Positions 11,685-24,213 of a stretch of 64,000 nt of DNA are shown here, piece after piece. Location of the stretch: positions 1,246,186-1,310,185 of the forward strand of contig NW_004955460.1 of assembly GCF_000276665.1 (NCBI RefSeq). Direction: 5' to 3'. The notes below the pieces were generated by a model. The model made no database searches. It was not told the origin of the DNA and worked only from the letters and a program-made list of their open reading frames with translations. How positions within the stretch are numbered: the stretch's first letter is position 1; each line of letters opens with the position of its first letter. The DNA is from Chinchilla lanigera (taxonomy: Eukaryota; Chordata; Mammalia; Rodentia; Chinchillidae). The translations under genes and the position numbers were made by a program.

Positions 11685-12834
11685 TCACACACAAAAAAAA
11701 ATTCTAGATCTCCTACTTTCTGTTTTGAAATCTGTGTTTCCTGTCTTCTGTTTCTGTTTCTGGTCACTTTGGTTTGCATATAACTCATAACAGCCACCCT
11801 AAATCCCCTCCACCGTATGCCATTCTGTGAGCACAGACTTTCACTGCCAACCATTCATTCTCTATTCTGAATTGAAGGGATTGAAGCGCCTCAGCACTTA
11901 TAAACCACTTTATAAGCCCCTCAGAGCCCTGTGTATTAACTGCTCTGGGTTCACATGCTCTGTTTTCTTTCATGAAAAAAAAGAAAGACAACGAAGCAGA
12001 AAAACCTTTCACTTCTGACTTCCCAGTGGGAAAGATTCCCAGGCTGCTAGAGGGAGGAGGAGAAAATTCAGACTACCTAATGCTTGAGGCCTAAATCTCT
12101 GTGAATGACCATTGCTCAAACAGTAGTTTTGGTAGCCTGATGAACATTGAAGGAAAAGAATCCTGGTTTTATAAAGTTAATAGAACTATCTCAAGTCCAG
12201 TAGACATTATTAACCCTGCTGAACAAGGCTGTATATATTAATTGGTGTATACTTTCCAACAAATATTTAATGGTATTTTTAGTACAGGAAGAAAGGTATG
12301 GGACTAACACAATTTATTGTATTTCACATAGACATACTATTGCCTATGTTGGCCATATTAACAAGGGACTGGGAACCCAAAGACATATAAATACATGCAG
12401 AGAGAGACAGGCACAATTTTGCTTAAACACTAGTTATAACAGTTACTTAAGACATTGACACCTCTTTGCTCAAAACCTAAAATAAAATAATGAAAATTCT
12501 CTTCTTTTCACTGCTATTAGATTGCATTTGGCAAAACTATAAACAAAAAAGGAGTAGAAAATCTTGCTTTTTGGCATCAAGATATGATAGTTTAACTGAG
12601 AGTCTAAGAGAAAGATAGCTAAAAGGTGGAAAATGGCCTTAATAGCAGACCAATGAAAAATTTGCTCAAAAAACAAAAGCACCCAAAAAAAAAACAAGTG
12701 CCCTAGTGGCTCTTTCTGTGGTAGAGTTAGGGTTGTTCAGCCCCTATGAGTCTATTATTTTCATAACCTGATAAAGAAATACTCATATGGTAATGTGGGC
12801 TTGAGGATTTCAAAGAAGGAACTTAATATTTATC
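11685..12834. other. No gene recognised
   Basis: No recognisable element. 11790-12110 is less AT-rich but has no coding signature. Confidence 0.4.
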
Positions 12835-12848
12835 AAGAGTGTATTATG

Positions 12849-12959
12849 GGGGCTGGGGATTTAGCTCAGTGGCACAGCTCCTGCCTGGCAAGCGCAAGGT
12901 TGTGAGTTCGATTCCTGCTACCGGAAAAATACCCAAAAAAAAACCAAACAATCAAAAGA
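12849..12959 (+). mobile_element. ID SINE with 14-bp target duplication
   Basis: The body GGGGCTGGGGATTTAGCTC with GCCTGGCAAGCGCAAGG and GAGTTCGATTCCTG retains good A- and B-box-like motifs. The tail is interrupted (ACCGGAAAAATACCC plus A run). The flanking duplication AAGAGTGTATTATG at 12835-12848 and 12960-12973 is perfect, which indicates L1-driven retroposition. Confidence 0.95.
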
Positions 12960-12973
12960 AAGAGTGTATTATG

Positions 12974-13092
12974 CCAGGCATGATATTTACTCATTTAAAT
13001 GATCTCACACAAAGTCTCTCATTTAACCCTCACAAAAATGTTGGAATTTAGGTACAATGTTCGCAATATCTCAGGAAACTAAGACTTAAAGT
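12974..13092 (-). repeat. MIR-like fragment, reverse
   Basis: 'ctcatttaaccctcacaaaa' followed by a 'tcaggaaactaagact' block is the reverse complement of the MIR 3' core. Diverged. Confidence 0.5.
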
Positions 13093-14439
13093 TTTGATGC
13101 CATCAGGCTTTCTGTCCATCTGTTTCTGTCCTTATTGCTAGTATTATGGCTGTCAGCAATGCCCATTCATTCAGAGCCCCAAATAAAGCAATGAGCATCC
13201 TAAGAAATGTATAAACAATGGGAAACATAATTTTCTTCCACTGAGCTTGCTCTCTGTCAAATATCTAGTTAGAAAAACAAGGCCTTCCTCTTTGCACTTA
13301 CGTGGTAGGAAAAATCTTATAAATGCATTTGGTTTCAGGCAAGATCCAGCTAACCTCAAAGATGAATGCTATTTGACTTTCCCCTGTTTTGCAGAAATTC
13401 TTGTTGGCCCAGGTCAGGAGGAGCCCAGGTTTCCATTTTCTTTCCGTTTTGTTAGAATTTTGCTGTTCAGCTGCTTACATGCACATTGCCTGCATGGTCA
13501 CATCCAGAACTCACCCGCCCCTCAACACATACACATACTTCCCTGTCTCTTTCAGAAAGGGAGTTAATCAGTTGCACAGTGTGGCTGCCTTTCCCTTGCC
13601 TTGCATCAGAACTGAAGCTTATTCTCACTTTTCTGAGAATATTCAAAATGATAGGAGCTTGAGTGACCACACTGTGCATCATCAGGGTCACCAAGAGAGA
13701 AATAATTAAGAAGTGTGTGCATAGAAATGAAGAAACCAGTTGAAATCTTAATAGCATGTAATATGAAGGAAACAGTCACATTTATGGATCCAACAAAACA
13801 CTTCGGGTGTCTATAACCACTCCAGACATGCAGGAAGGACACAGAAAAAAGATACCACATGACTGAAAAGAAGATAAAGACACTCAGACTGAGCCAGCAA
13901 ATGCAAAAAAGCAGCCTCTAACATCAATGTTACAAGCAGCCATTTGGGTACATGTGGTGAAAGATGCACTGCTGAAACAACAATGCATGAAGATTCTTGT
14001 GATTATGGGATTTTACTGCCTTCTCTGCCTTAGTTTATCAGATAGTGCCATCTCTGCCATCTCTGCCTTTAGTTTATCAGATAATAACATCAGTAAGAGG
14101 GCAGAATAAGAGTTTCTTGGCTTCACTCCCTTCTACAGAAACCAAACTAGTGCCCACCCATAGGCTAGAACACCCAACAACATAGGAATGAGGAAGAGAC
14201 ATTCCCAAGGAGCACAGAGTTGAGAAGATCCTTAATTGAACAGACAGAACTATCATTTTTCGAGCTTGCCACCCTTCCAAAATCCAGAAGTGCCATATGC
14301 AGAGAATTCTCCTGGGCCCATGAGTTTCTACAGAGGCAAGAGAGAATCAAAGATGGACATTCAGCTTGCACATTATCCCAAGGACTCCCACAGGATGTAC
14401 ACTCTTGTATCATCTCATAGGAAGCATTAGGAGTGCCAA
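13093..14439. other. No gene recognised; small imperfect tandem duplication
   Basis: A unit resembling 'tctctgcctttagtttatca' occurs at 14022-14044 and again at 14060-14083, separated by further 'ctctgccat' repeats. The overlapping ORFs at 13247-13757 have no recognised domain. Confidence 0.45.
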
Positions 14440-14720
14440 CGTGTCAGTCAGCCTTCCATTTCCTGACCAATAGCTAGATAAACCAACATAAAGGAATGAA
14501 AGGTTTCATTTTAGCTCAGAGTTTCAGAAGCTTCTTTCCCTGATCACTGGCTCTGTTATTTGGGGGTATGTAGTGAGGCAGCACATCATGGTGAGGAGTG
14601 TGTGATAGGTAAAACTGTGCAAGTCATAGCAGCCAGCAGAAGCACTAGACCAGAGGAACAAGCCAGCAATGCTGTCCACAGGAAGAAGTTGTAGGTTAGC
14701 AGCAAGGTCCTACTGCTTGC
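14440..14720 (-). mobile_element. LTR remnant (MaLR-like), reverse
   Basis: 'gtcagtcagccttccatttc', 'ggaatgaaaggtttcatttt' and 'tagctcagagtttcagaag' followed by 'gtagtgaggcagcacatcatgg' match the reversed LTR order seen elsewhere. The distal part is lost. Confidence 0.55.
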
Positions 14721-15383
14721 ATTAAATTTTCCTAACTCTGGAAACAACTTAGGTCAGTGAATAAGTTCTGGTGCAGTGATCAAGTTTGAGTGTTCACAAT
14801 ATGTCTTCCCCGGATTGAGGAGCAATTGCAGGTCAATGAAGAAGTTTCTATTATATAATGAAAAAGTATCACCACCAAAGTACATCTGCAAAAGCCAGGA
14901 GAGGTACAGTCTCTTCCAATGCACAGAAATTAACCCAAAGACAAAAGGATTATGAAAAATCAGGGCTATATGACCCAAACAAAGAAGCCATTAAATCTCC
15001 AGTAATGAGCTCTCAAGAAATGTAGTTCTATAAAATCCCTGACAAAGAATAATTACCTTTAAACAGTTCAAGGAACTAAAGAAAAAACAAACAGAAAATT
15101 GAGTTAAAGTTGTAAAACAAGTAATAAAAAGAGAAGTTTGACAAAAGAATAAAAAGAATTAATACCAAATAGAACTTAGAAAGAAAGAATACAATAATTG
15201 AATTTTAAAATTTAATGAAAAGCTTCTAACAACAGACTTGATAAAGTAAAAGAACTGGTCATCTGGAAAGAAAAACATGGGAAATTATACCCTTAAGATG
15301 AGAAAATGAATAAAGAAGGCCTACTGGAATTACAGAACCTCATCAGTGTACTAACTTTCACATAATAGAGTTCATAAAGATAG

Positions 15384-15385
<2 letters not shown>

Positions 15386-15428
<43 letters not shown>
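15386..15428. repeat. (TA)n microsatellite
   Basis: About 21 TA dinucleotides inside the older L1. Likely length-polymorphic and able to form cruciform structures. Confidence 0.95.
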
Positions 15429-15430
<2 letters not shown>

Positions 15431-15743
15431 ACTTAAGGAAATAATGGCTCAAAATTTTCCAAGTCTGGGGAAACCCTACAATATCCAAGAGCAAGAAATT
15501 CAGAGTTGACCAATAAAATTCAACTCAAAAGGCATTCACTAAGATACATAATAATCAAATGATCAGAAAATCAAAAATAAGGAATACTGATAAGAGTAGA
15601 GGGAGTACAGGATATACTACATTCAAGGGAGCCCCAGAACAACTGTCAGCAAATTTCTCAGCAGGAATTCTTCAGGCCAGAAGACCATGGGATGATATAC
15701 TCAAAGGGCTGAAGGAAACAAAAAAACCGCTAACTAATACTGT

Positions 15744-15980
15744 CATGCCATGGTACTCTATTTCTTTAACACTCAAATTTGGTATTTGATGGATTTTGAC
15801 CACAAAAATTTTGTTCCAATATTCATCATTTTTGGTACAAGTATGCTACAACTTGTAAGTGTGACTGCTTTATGAGTTGCTATCCTTTCCAGCCAAAACA
15901 ATTTGTTTTGTTCTCATATTTTTTGGTAGTACTCATGATTCCTGGAACCAACTAATGATGAATACTGAGGTAACACTACA
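15744..15980. other. Anonymous ~237-bp insert in the older L1
   Basis: L1-like sequence stops after 'ctaactaatactgt' and resumes at 'aaactgtacccaaggaaact'. The intervening AT-rich segment is not L1-like and I do not recognise it. No clean target duplication or poly(A) tail. Confidence 0.4.
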
Positions 15981-16330
15981 AAACTGTACCCAAGGAAACT
16001 GTCCTTCAGAAATGGAAGAGACAACGTCTTTTCTAGACAAACAAAAGCTGAGGGAGTGCCCTGTCACCAGAACTATCTTATCTTATAAGACGTGTTAAGG
16101 TGAGTTCTTCCAGATGAAAAATGTATGTTAATGAGTGACATGAAAATAAATGAAAGTATGAATCCATTAGTGAAAGTAAGAAGACGGTTAAATTCAGAAT
16201 ATTCTAATAATATAAACATGATGAATAAATCACTTAAATTATTAGTATGAAACAAGACAAAACTATAAAAGTAATAACTAGAACAATTTGTCCTATACTG
16301 TATATACAAAGGTGAAAATTATGACAACAA

Positions 16331-16490
16331 AAATTTAATTGGGTGTGGTGGAACATGCCTATAATCCCAGCACTTGAAAGACTGGGGAGAAAGGATCACT
16401 GCATATTTGAGGACAACTTGGGCTACATATTGAGTTCAACACCAGTCTGGACTACATACTGAGACTGTCTCAAAACACAAAAATTCTTTA
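16331..16490 (+). mobile_element. B1 SINE inside L1
   Basis: 'gggtgtggtggaacatgcc' followed by 'ataatcccagcacttgaaag' starts the element. Duplicated 'ggctacatattgagttcaac' and 'ctggactacatactgagact' blocks reflect the B1 internal duplication, and it ends 'gtctcaaaacacaaaaa'. Confidence 0.75.
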
Positions 16491-16797
16491 AAAAATCAAA
16501 ATGAGGAAAAAAGTGACTTAAAATAGTTTCATTTTGTTTCAATCCATTTTAAGTGGTTACAAGCTTAAAGTAAGCCATCATAATTACATGATTTTGTAAG
16601 CCTCATAGTAACACTAAGTAAAAACCTATAATATATACATTAAAGAGCAGAGACAAGTAATCAAAATATACTACTATAGAGAAAAATCACTGAAATACAA
16701 GAAAGACAGTGAAAAAATTAAGAAAAACAATCCTGCCAAAAATCTGGAAAATAACAAAGTGTCTGTAGTAAGTCCTTGTCCATAAATAATCATATAG

Positions 16798-16876
16798 AGC
16801 CAAGGATATAGCTCAGTGGCACAGCACTTGCCTGGCAAGCACAAGGTCCTGAGTTCAATTTCCAGTACAAAAAAAT
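16798..16876 (+). mobile_element. ID SINE inside L1
   Basis: 'ccaaggatatagctcagtgg', 'cttgcctggcaagcacaagg' and 'gagttcaatttccagtac' with a short A tail. The flanks 'atcatatag' and 'attacatag' are a possible decayed target duplication. Confidence 0.85.
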
Positions 16877-18731
16877 TACATAGAAATAAAAGGATTAGGT
16901 GTTCTGATTTAAAAGAAACAGAGTGACTAAGTGGTTAAAAAAATCAGACCCAACTATATGCTGCTCACAAGAGACCCATTTCACCTGTAAAGTCATAAAC
17001 AGACTGAAAGTAAAACAATGAAACAAGACATTCCACACAAATACAAACCAAAGGAAAACAGGAAGTGCTACATTAGGTCAAATGGGTTTCAACTCAGAAA
17101 CTGTAAAAAGAGACAAGGAATTATATAATGATAAAGAGTTCAGTACAACCTGAGGCTGTATATATATGTATGTAACCAACATCATAGTGTCTAAACATAT
17201 AAAACAAATGTCAATAAATCTAAAAGACAAAATTACATTAGAATATAATATTAGACTTCAACATCCAATTTTCAGCAATGGATAGATCATCCAAGCAGAT
17301 AGTCAATAAAGAAATACCATATTTGAACTGAACTAAAAGCAGAGCTAATAGACATGTACAAAATATTCAGGGTAATAACTAGACATATGCATTCTTCTCA
17401 AGTACACTGAAAACATTCTCCAGGGTAGACCATTTATTTAGCCACAAGAAAAGCCAACAATTCAAAAAGATTTAAATCAAACCAAGTACCTTCTCAAGCC
17501 ACAATTATAAAAACTAGAAGAAAATATGAAACTTTACAAATGCATTGAAATTATACAACATGACCTTGAATAATCAATAAAGGGATGAAGAAATTAAAGG
17601 GGGAATTGAAAAATAATTGAGACAGATGCAAATAAAAATATAATGTAACAAAACCTATGTGATAGAGCAAAAGCAGTTCATAAGAGTAATGTCTGTAAGA
17701 ATGAAAGCCCACATAAAATGAAGAAAGATTTCAAATAAACAGTGTATCATTGTGTCTCAAAGAATATAAAACCAAGAGCAAGTCAGCCTAACATTAATAG
17801 AAGATGAGAAATAATAAATATCAGAACAAAAATGAATGAAAGAGAGACTAAGGAATAATACAAAAGATTAAGGAAACAAAGACTTGGTTTTTGTAGCAGA
17901 TAAATAAAATCAATAAACCTTACCTAGAGTATCTTCAGTAGAGAGAGAAACCCTAAAAAATAAAATCTAGATGGAAAAGAAGACATTACAATTGACATCA
18001 CAGAAAAGCAAAAGCATCATAAGAGAGATTTATGAATAATTTTATGCAGAAAACCCTGCATAATATATAATAAATAGATTCCTGAACACATAAAATATAA
18101 CAAAGCTAAATTATAATCAAAAAGAAAATCTGGACAGGTTAATAATAAGGAAATAAAATAAGTAGTAAAAAGTTTCCTGTAAAACAAAAACCCAGCCTGG
18201 CTAACTTCACTGCAGAAAAAAAAATGAATTAAGATGTATCATGCACAAGTGCAAATTCCTTTTGATGAATGTGATAATTATGTATAGATAAAATATATTA
18301 ATAAATTAGAGACTTTCAAAACACAAAAAGAAAAAGAAAAAAGTAATACCAATTCTTCTTAGTGTTCTACGAAAGTGAAAAGAAAAGAATATTTTCAAAC
18401 TCATTCTATGAAGTCAGTGTTATCCTGATAATAAAATCAGACAAGGATATAACACAAAAATGAAACGACGGCAATATCTCTGATGAGCATAGATGTGAAA
18501 ATCTGAAACAAAAAACAAAAGCAAAAAAAAAAAAAAAATCCTAGGTAAATGAATTCTGCTTTGTATTAGAAATCAGGTGAGATTCACCTGAAGGGTAAAA
18601 AGATGGTTTGATACACACAGATTAATAAATACCATATACCACATTCACAGAATTAAGGACAAAAATAATGTGGTCATGTCAGTAGATGTAGAATAAGCAT
18701 TTGACAAAATCCAGTGTTATCCTAAGGTATA

Positions 18732-19193
18732 TATCTTAGTTACTTTTCTATTCCTGAGACAAATCACTTGATACTCATAAGTTAAAGGAAGAAAGGTTTA
18801 TTTCAGCTCAGTTTATAGAGGCTGTAGCCCATAGTGGGCTGGTTGCAAGGCAGGGTGGCATAGCAGAGGACAATCACAGAGGAGAAACAGTTCATGGTAT
18901 GACAGGAAGAAAAGGAAGCAAGCAGCAAGCAACAGCAGTGAGCCTGGCTTTCACTTTTATTCCACCCAGACTACAAGTCACTGGGGTGATGCCACCCACA
19001 CTCAGGTTAGGATTTCTGTCTTCAGCAAATCCATTCAGCAACACCTTAGAACTACACAGATTTAAATTAGCAGACTAATTTAGTAGTGCACACCCTTACT
19101 CCCAGTATTCACACACCCTAGACTTATCCAGCTGTGAAGAGCGCCCTGTGGATGTACGAGGCTATGGGAGAACATCTAAATAGAAGCCAAACA
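18732..19193 (-). mobile_element. Solo LTR inserted in L1 reverse-transcriptase region
   Basis: The reversed LTR opens TATCTTAGTTAC and closes GAAGCCAAACA. The flanks GTATA (18727-18731) and ATATA (19194-19198) match at 4 of 5 positions. L1 sequence runs up to the left edge ('catttgacaaaatccagtg') and resumes on the right ('gtacctcggcacagtatatg'), so the LTR is younger than this L1. Confidence 0.75.
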
Positions 19194-19731
19194 ATATAGA
19201 AGAATTGTACCTCGGCACAGTATATGTCATATAAGACAAACCCATAGCTGATACAATAAAAGGAGAAAAGACATAAAGCCAAAAGCTTGCATATATGAGC
19301 ACTGCATAGATATATGCATAATATATAAAATATGTACATGGTGCTAATATAAATGTCCAACAGGAGATTCAACATGGCTGAATAGAGAAGGAGCCATGCT
19401 GGAGCTACTTAAAGAAAATCAACTAAAAATAGAAGTAGTTAGAAGAAAGGGAAGGACATACATCCTGATGCCAAAATCAATCTGAAATAAGAGACTTGTA
19501 GATCAAACAAAACATAGACATGGGACCTTATAGAACAGAACCAGTCCACAGAACTGTCAGTGGAATTGCCACCAGTGAGCAGAGCAGAAAGTGCCATAGT
19601 AGAAATTTTCCAAAAATCTGAATATTTAGTGTGGCTAAATCAAGCCACACAGGATAGATTTGGGATATAAGGCTCTTCACCCCCTTTGCCTTCCTCCACA
19701 CAGACAATACTGTAGCCTGACTGCAAATTTC

Positions 19732-19935
19732 TTTCTTTTTTTTCTTTTTTTTTCTTCTTTTTTGAGACAGGATCACGCTATGCAGTTCAGGCTGGACTTG
19801 AGCTCACTTTGTAGCCCAGGCAGGCCTCAAACTCACAATGATTCGAACTCACAATGATCCTCCTGCCTCAACCTCCCAGGTCTGGGATTACAGGCGTGCA
19901 CCACCACGTCTGGCTATTAGCCACCACATCCGGCT
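19732..19935 (-). mobile_element. B1 SINE with 15-bp target duplication
   Basis: Reversed B1 with poly(T) at left, 'cctcaacctcccaggtctgg' and 'gattacaggcgtgcaccacc'. A duplicated patch ('aactcacaatgat' twice) makes it slightly longer than usual. CTGACTGCAAATTTC flanks it at 19717-19731 and 19936-19950. Confidence 0.95.
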
Positions 19936-22059
19936 CTGACTGCAAATTTCACCGGAACACAAAGGAGTGAATAACCACCAAACTGCTCCTTCTCCAATAG
20001 GCCTTCAGGTTTTTGTTTCTTTGTTTATTTAGTTGGTTGATTGGTTTGGTTTTGTCATGTGCCATAGCAGCTAACTGAACCCCTCGTGACAGCAAGGTTA
20101 GGGACCACAGCAAAGGTGATGAAAGTAGTGAGTGGAACAGCATGACCCTTCCTGCTCTGAGACTAATAGCTTGAGAGATAGACACAGTTATGCAGTATTT
20201 AAGCAGCCTTATGCCACTGTGAAGCAATGAGTGGCAGGTTGGAACACCTGCCACTGGAGAAGAGATTGAAGAGGAAAAGAGTAGATTTGTGCTGTCTCCA
20301 TGGTGGTGACAGTACCTCACCCCCCACCCTGCAGCAAGTGGCATGGAAGGATAGAAACACAAATAGAGGAGGCTGTGAAAGGACTATGAGTGTATACATA
20401 GGACTAGGAGCAGCCCCAGGCTGTCTTTATCTGAGGTCATCACATAAACTGGGAGAGTGATGCAGAGAAAACAGGGTAAAGACAAATAGGTGAGCCACCA
20501 AAGAACATCTAGAAAGTTGTCAGGTGAAGACTGGACCCAGCCCTCACATCCAGAGGCCAAGAACAACCCTGTACATGTACTAATCCTACTAGAGACGTGG
20601 CTAACCAGCACAGTTTTGGGCTCTGACTTGGATAATACCACAGAACTATGGACACCAGAAAATTTCTATTATTTTTTGGTTTTTTTGTTCATTTGGTTTG
20701 TTTTCCTTTTTCTGTTCTTTCTAGGTTTTACTTTTATTGTCTGTTTTTTCTATTCATCTTCTTTCTCTCCACTCAACTACCTCTCTTGATTTTTTTTTAA
20801 TATTTTCATGTCAGTGAACATTGTCTCTAGTCTTTCTTGTTTACTTCAATAGTCTTTTGATTTCTCCTCTACTCTTTCTCTCCTGTCCTGTGCTCCAGTT
20901 TCCCAAAGCTCAGGTGATTATCCTTTGTCTTTCAGCTTTGTTCCTACTATATTTCTCTTCATTTATCTCTCTATTTTGTCCCCTATCCCATTTAAATCCC
21001 CCACCCCCCACATACACAGGGTAAAGTCACTCCACTAAGAGGAAACTCATTACACACAAGTTCCTGGTTTATGTTGAATTTTGTTATATAATTGTAGATC
21101 TTGCTCCTATGGCCAAAGGTACCAAATTAATAGTTACCAAAGTTTGTCAATTTCTAGGCTGTGCTTGATATTATTGTTATTGCTAATAGTACTATACTAC
21201 CCAGGATGTCATACTTGTTCTTATCAGTTGTTCTCCCTTGATGGAGCCCACCACAAAGCAGACCTGAGCAGGACTTAAATTCATGAATTGGCTTTTCATG
21301 TTCACTTGTGAATCTGTCCAAGGCCTAGGCTCCTTATCTGGAAATGGCAGGCTCATAGTAAGTGAACCTCTGTGAGTCACTAATCCCTACTAGAACCTGT
21401 AGTGGTGGATGAAGCCACAAAGCCTCAAAGGACAAGATCACAGCCAAGGACACCTGGATCAGATCTAAACTAGATAAAGACTATAGCCTCAGGCATCTCA
21501 TTCTTCAGTGGATTAACTTCATAGCTTGTTTAGAGAAGTCCTTGAGTGGTTCTGCCCTTCTGGAGTACTCCCCTCCCTTCTTCTGATAACCAAATAAATA
21601 TGGGCAACCCAGAGAAGGTCAAGGTCTTAGCCGTGAGAGAATTTTGAATGATGTGAGAGGGCTTTGATCCTCCTGGAGACCTAAAATCATTCCATTTGCT
21701 TCTTTTTATTTAGCCTTCAGAGTACACTCATTCAGGAGATTGCAGACCTGATCAGCCTGCAATAACAAAGGGATATTATTAACCCCACACTCCCTATTAT
21801 GACAGCACTATTATTATCTGGGATCATAACCACCACCATAGTCCAATACTAAAGGACTGAATGCTGAGCCAAATAACAAATTCTCATCCCTGATGAATTA
21901 GGAAGGTAAGATTTGGGGATAGACACAAAGATCAAGATCCACCTGCACCTAGAAGACCTCTCTGAGGAATAGACATTTCCCAAAAAAGATTCGGTGTTAG
22001 TGATAAAGCTATCTACCATAAGAAAATTATAAACATCAACACAGAAAACAAAAGTAAAA

Positions 22060-23215
22060 AGTAGAAAATTATAAGACATAGAAGAAAAATGCAACCCCAC
22101 ACCTTCAGCCCACCCAGGACAAGTCCAGGGAATAATGAGATACATGAAATTAGAAGCCATCCACCTGAATTATCTGAAATGATATCAACAAAAGTAAAAA
22201 AAAAAGAATGAGGTCATAAAGAAAATCAGATTAGAAATAAACTCTCAGGTAAAAAGAGAAATGATGATCAAAATGAAATACTTGCTAAGTGAATCTAAAA
22301 TAGACACTGATAAAAAAAAATAGAAAAACTTAGGGAAATGATGATAACCATGAATGCTCAATATAGGAAAGAAATGGAATCCAAGAAACAAATCCAAAGA
22401 GATAACCAGGAGAGTAAAATTTGCAGACAATATACTCAACAGATTGAACAAAACCAAGGACAAACTACCATATCTAGAAGACAGGATTGTGATTAGCAAC
22501 CACAAAAAGAAAGAAATCTTGGGGCTGGGGATTTAGCTCAGCAGCAAAAGCGCCTGCCTGGCAAGCGCAAGGTCGTGAGTTCAGTTCCTGGTACCGGAGA
22601 AAAACCAAAAAAAAAAAAAAAAAGAAAGAAATCTTAAAAATAACAAGGGACCATGAAAGATCAATCCAACACCCACAAGATGATGCAAAGAAGAACAAGA
22701 GCAGATTAATCAGAGTCAATCAGAAAGAAGGAGACAACACAAATACCATAGAAACTTGTTCACAGAAGGGCACAGAACTTCCCAAACATGGAAAAAGAAT
22801 TTGACATACAAATAAGTGAGGCACAAATAACTCCACGTAGGCCAAAATAAATTACAAAATAAATGATCAAGATAAATCTACATTAATGCATATAATAATT
22901 GAGATTCCAGAAATTCAACACAAGAACAGAATATTAAAAACTGTTAGAGAAAAGAAAAAAAGTCACCTATAAAGGAAAGCCCATCAGAATCACAGCAGAT
23001 TTCTCAACACAAACCCCTAAGTCAAGGAGAGCTTGGAGTGAAATATTTTAAGTCCTGAAAGAAAACAAGCTCCAACCCAAATTGGTGCACCCTGCAAAAC
23101 CATCTTTCAAAATCAATGGAGAAAAAGACACTTCCGTGACAAAGAACAACTGAAGAAATTCAAGACCACCAGATCAACTGTACAAAAATGTCCTGAAGGA
23201 TATTTTAAAAAGAGA
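22060..23215 (+). pseudogene. L1 ORF1 remnant (RNA-binding chaperone), broken
   Basis: L1 ORF1 normally encodes a trimeric RNA-binding protein that coats L1 RNA in cytoplasmic particles. Here a 60-residue open piece (22354-22536) contains a heptad-like run, LNRLNKTKDKLPYLEDRIV, resembling the ORF1 coiled-coil end. Further 3', 22950-23190 holds the degraded 'cagcagatttctcaacacaa' region. The frame is interrupted by stops and by the ID SINE at 22521. Identification rests on the coiled-coil motif and the position upstream of ORF2 remnants. Confidence 0.6.
22521..22620 (+). mobile_element. ID SINE with 15-bp target duplication
   Basis: Complete ID copy (GGGGCTGGGGATTTAGCTC, then GCCTGGCAAGCGCAAGG, GAGTTCAGTTCC, then GGTACCGGAG and an AACC/A-rich tail). 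AAAGAAAGAAATCTT flanks it at 22506-22520 and 22621-22635. It lies within the L1 ORF1 remnant. Confidence 0.95.
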
Positions 23216-24213
23216 TAATGAAGACCACAATTCCAAGCACACCAATAGAAAGAGGACGCCAGGCAAGGCAAACAATTAAACAGAGGGAAAAGACAGAGAA
23301 CCAGCAACAGGAAAATAATATGACAAACGTAAGCCAATACATGTTAGTTAAAACCATCGATGTAAATGATCTAAATTCACCAATGAAAAACAAAACCAAA
23401 AAGAAAAACCAGGTTGGCACAATGGATCAAAAAAGATCCAACAATATGCTACACACAAGAAATACATTTAACTCAAAAAGAAATTCAAAACCTGAAAGTC
23501 AAATGATGGAATGCATACTCCATGTGATAGGAACCTGGAAAAAAGCAAGGGTAGTAATCAGTTTGTGGACAAAGTCAATTTCCAGCAAAGACTGATCATA
23601 AAAGACAAAGTTCACTACCTTATTTGTTAAGGGAAAACTCCAAGAGGAAGAGATAGCAATCATAAATAGATAAGCACCAAATACAGGTGCACCTAACTAT
23701 ATAAAACAAATTTTAAGGACATGAAAAATCAAATCAGCACTAATACAATTATCATGTAGATCCTTAATACCCCAGTGTCACAGATAGACACAACAACTAA
23801 TCAGAACTGAACCAAACCTGTGAACAAATTGACTTAGTAAATGTCTACAGGGTGTTCCACCCAATAACATCAGAATACACATTCTTCTTAGGTGAGCATG
23901 GGACATTCTCCAAAATAGACCACATATTAGCCCATAGAATATTCTTAAGTAAATGCAAAAGAATTAAAATAATCCTATCCATAGTACATTGAAAATGGAA
24001 ATAAATGGCAAAGAAACCATAAAAACTCCATAAGTATGCAGAAATTAAATAACACCTTTCTGAACAGGAAACTGGTCACACAGGAAATTAAAGAAAAAGT
24101 TAAACAGTATCTACAAGTAAATGATATTGCCAACACAACATGCCGGAACTAATACACAGAGTGAAAAAGTCCTAAAAGGGAAATTTATAGTGGTGAATCC
24201 TCTCACATTAAGA

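Larger units (their letters stand above)
14960..19358 (+). mobile_element. Older L1M-type LINE, 5' and central part
   Basis: A decayed plus-strand L1. 15600-16130 carries the ORF1-end/inter-ORF region ('caggccagaagaccatggga', 'ctagacaaacaaaagctgag'). 16940-17700 carries the endonuclease region ('ctgctcacaagagacccatt', 'caatggatagatcatccaag'). 18240-19230 enters the reverse-transcriptase region ('gaataagcatttgacaaaat'). It is broken by many stops and by a (TA)n tract, an anonymous insert, B1 and ID SINEs and an LTR. Its 3' end is missing here; a candidate continuation lies at 27723-28620. Confidence 0.75.

Noticed and set aside
12849..12925. tRNA gene
   Set aside because: The tRNA-like A and B boxes belong to an ID SINE with a poly(A)-type tail and target duplications; no cloverleaf or anticodon support.
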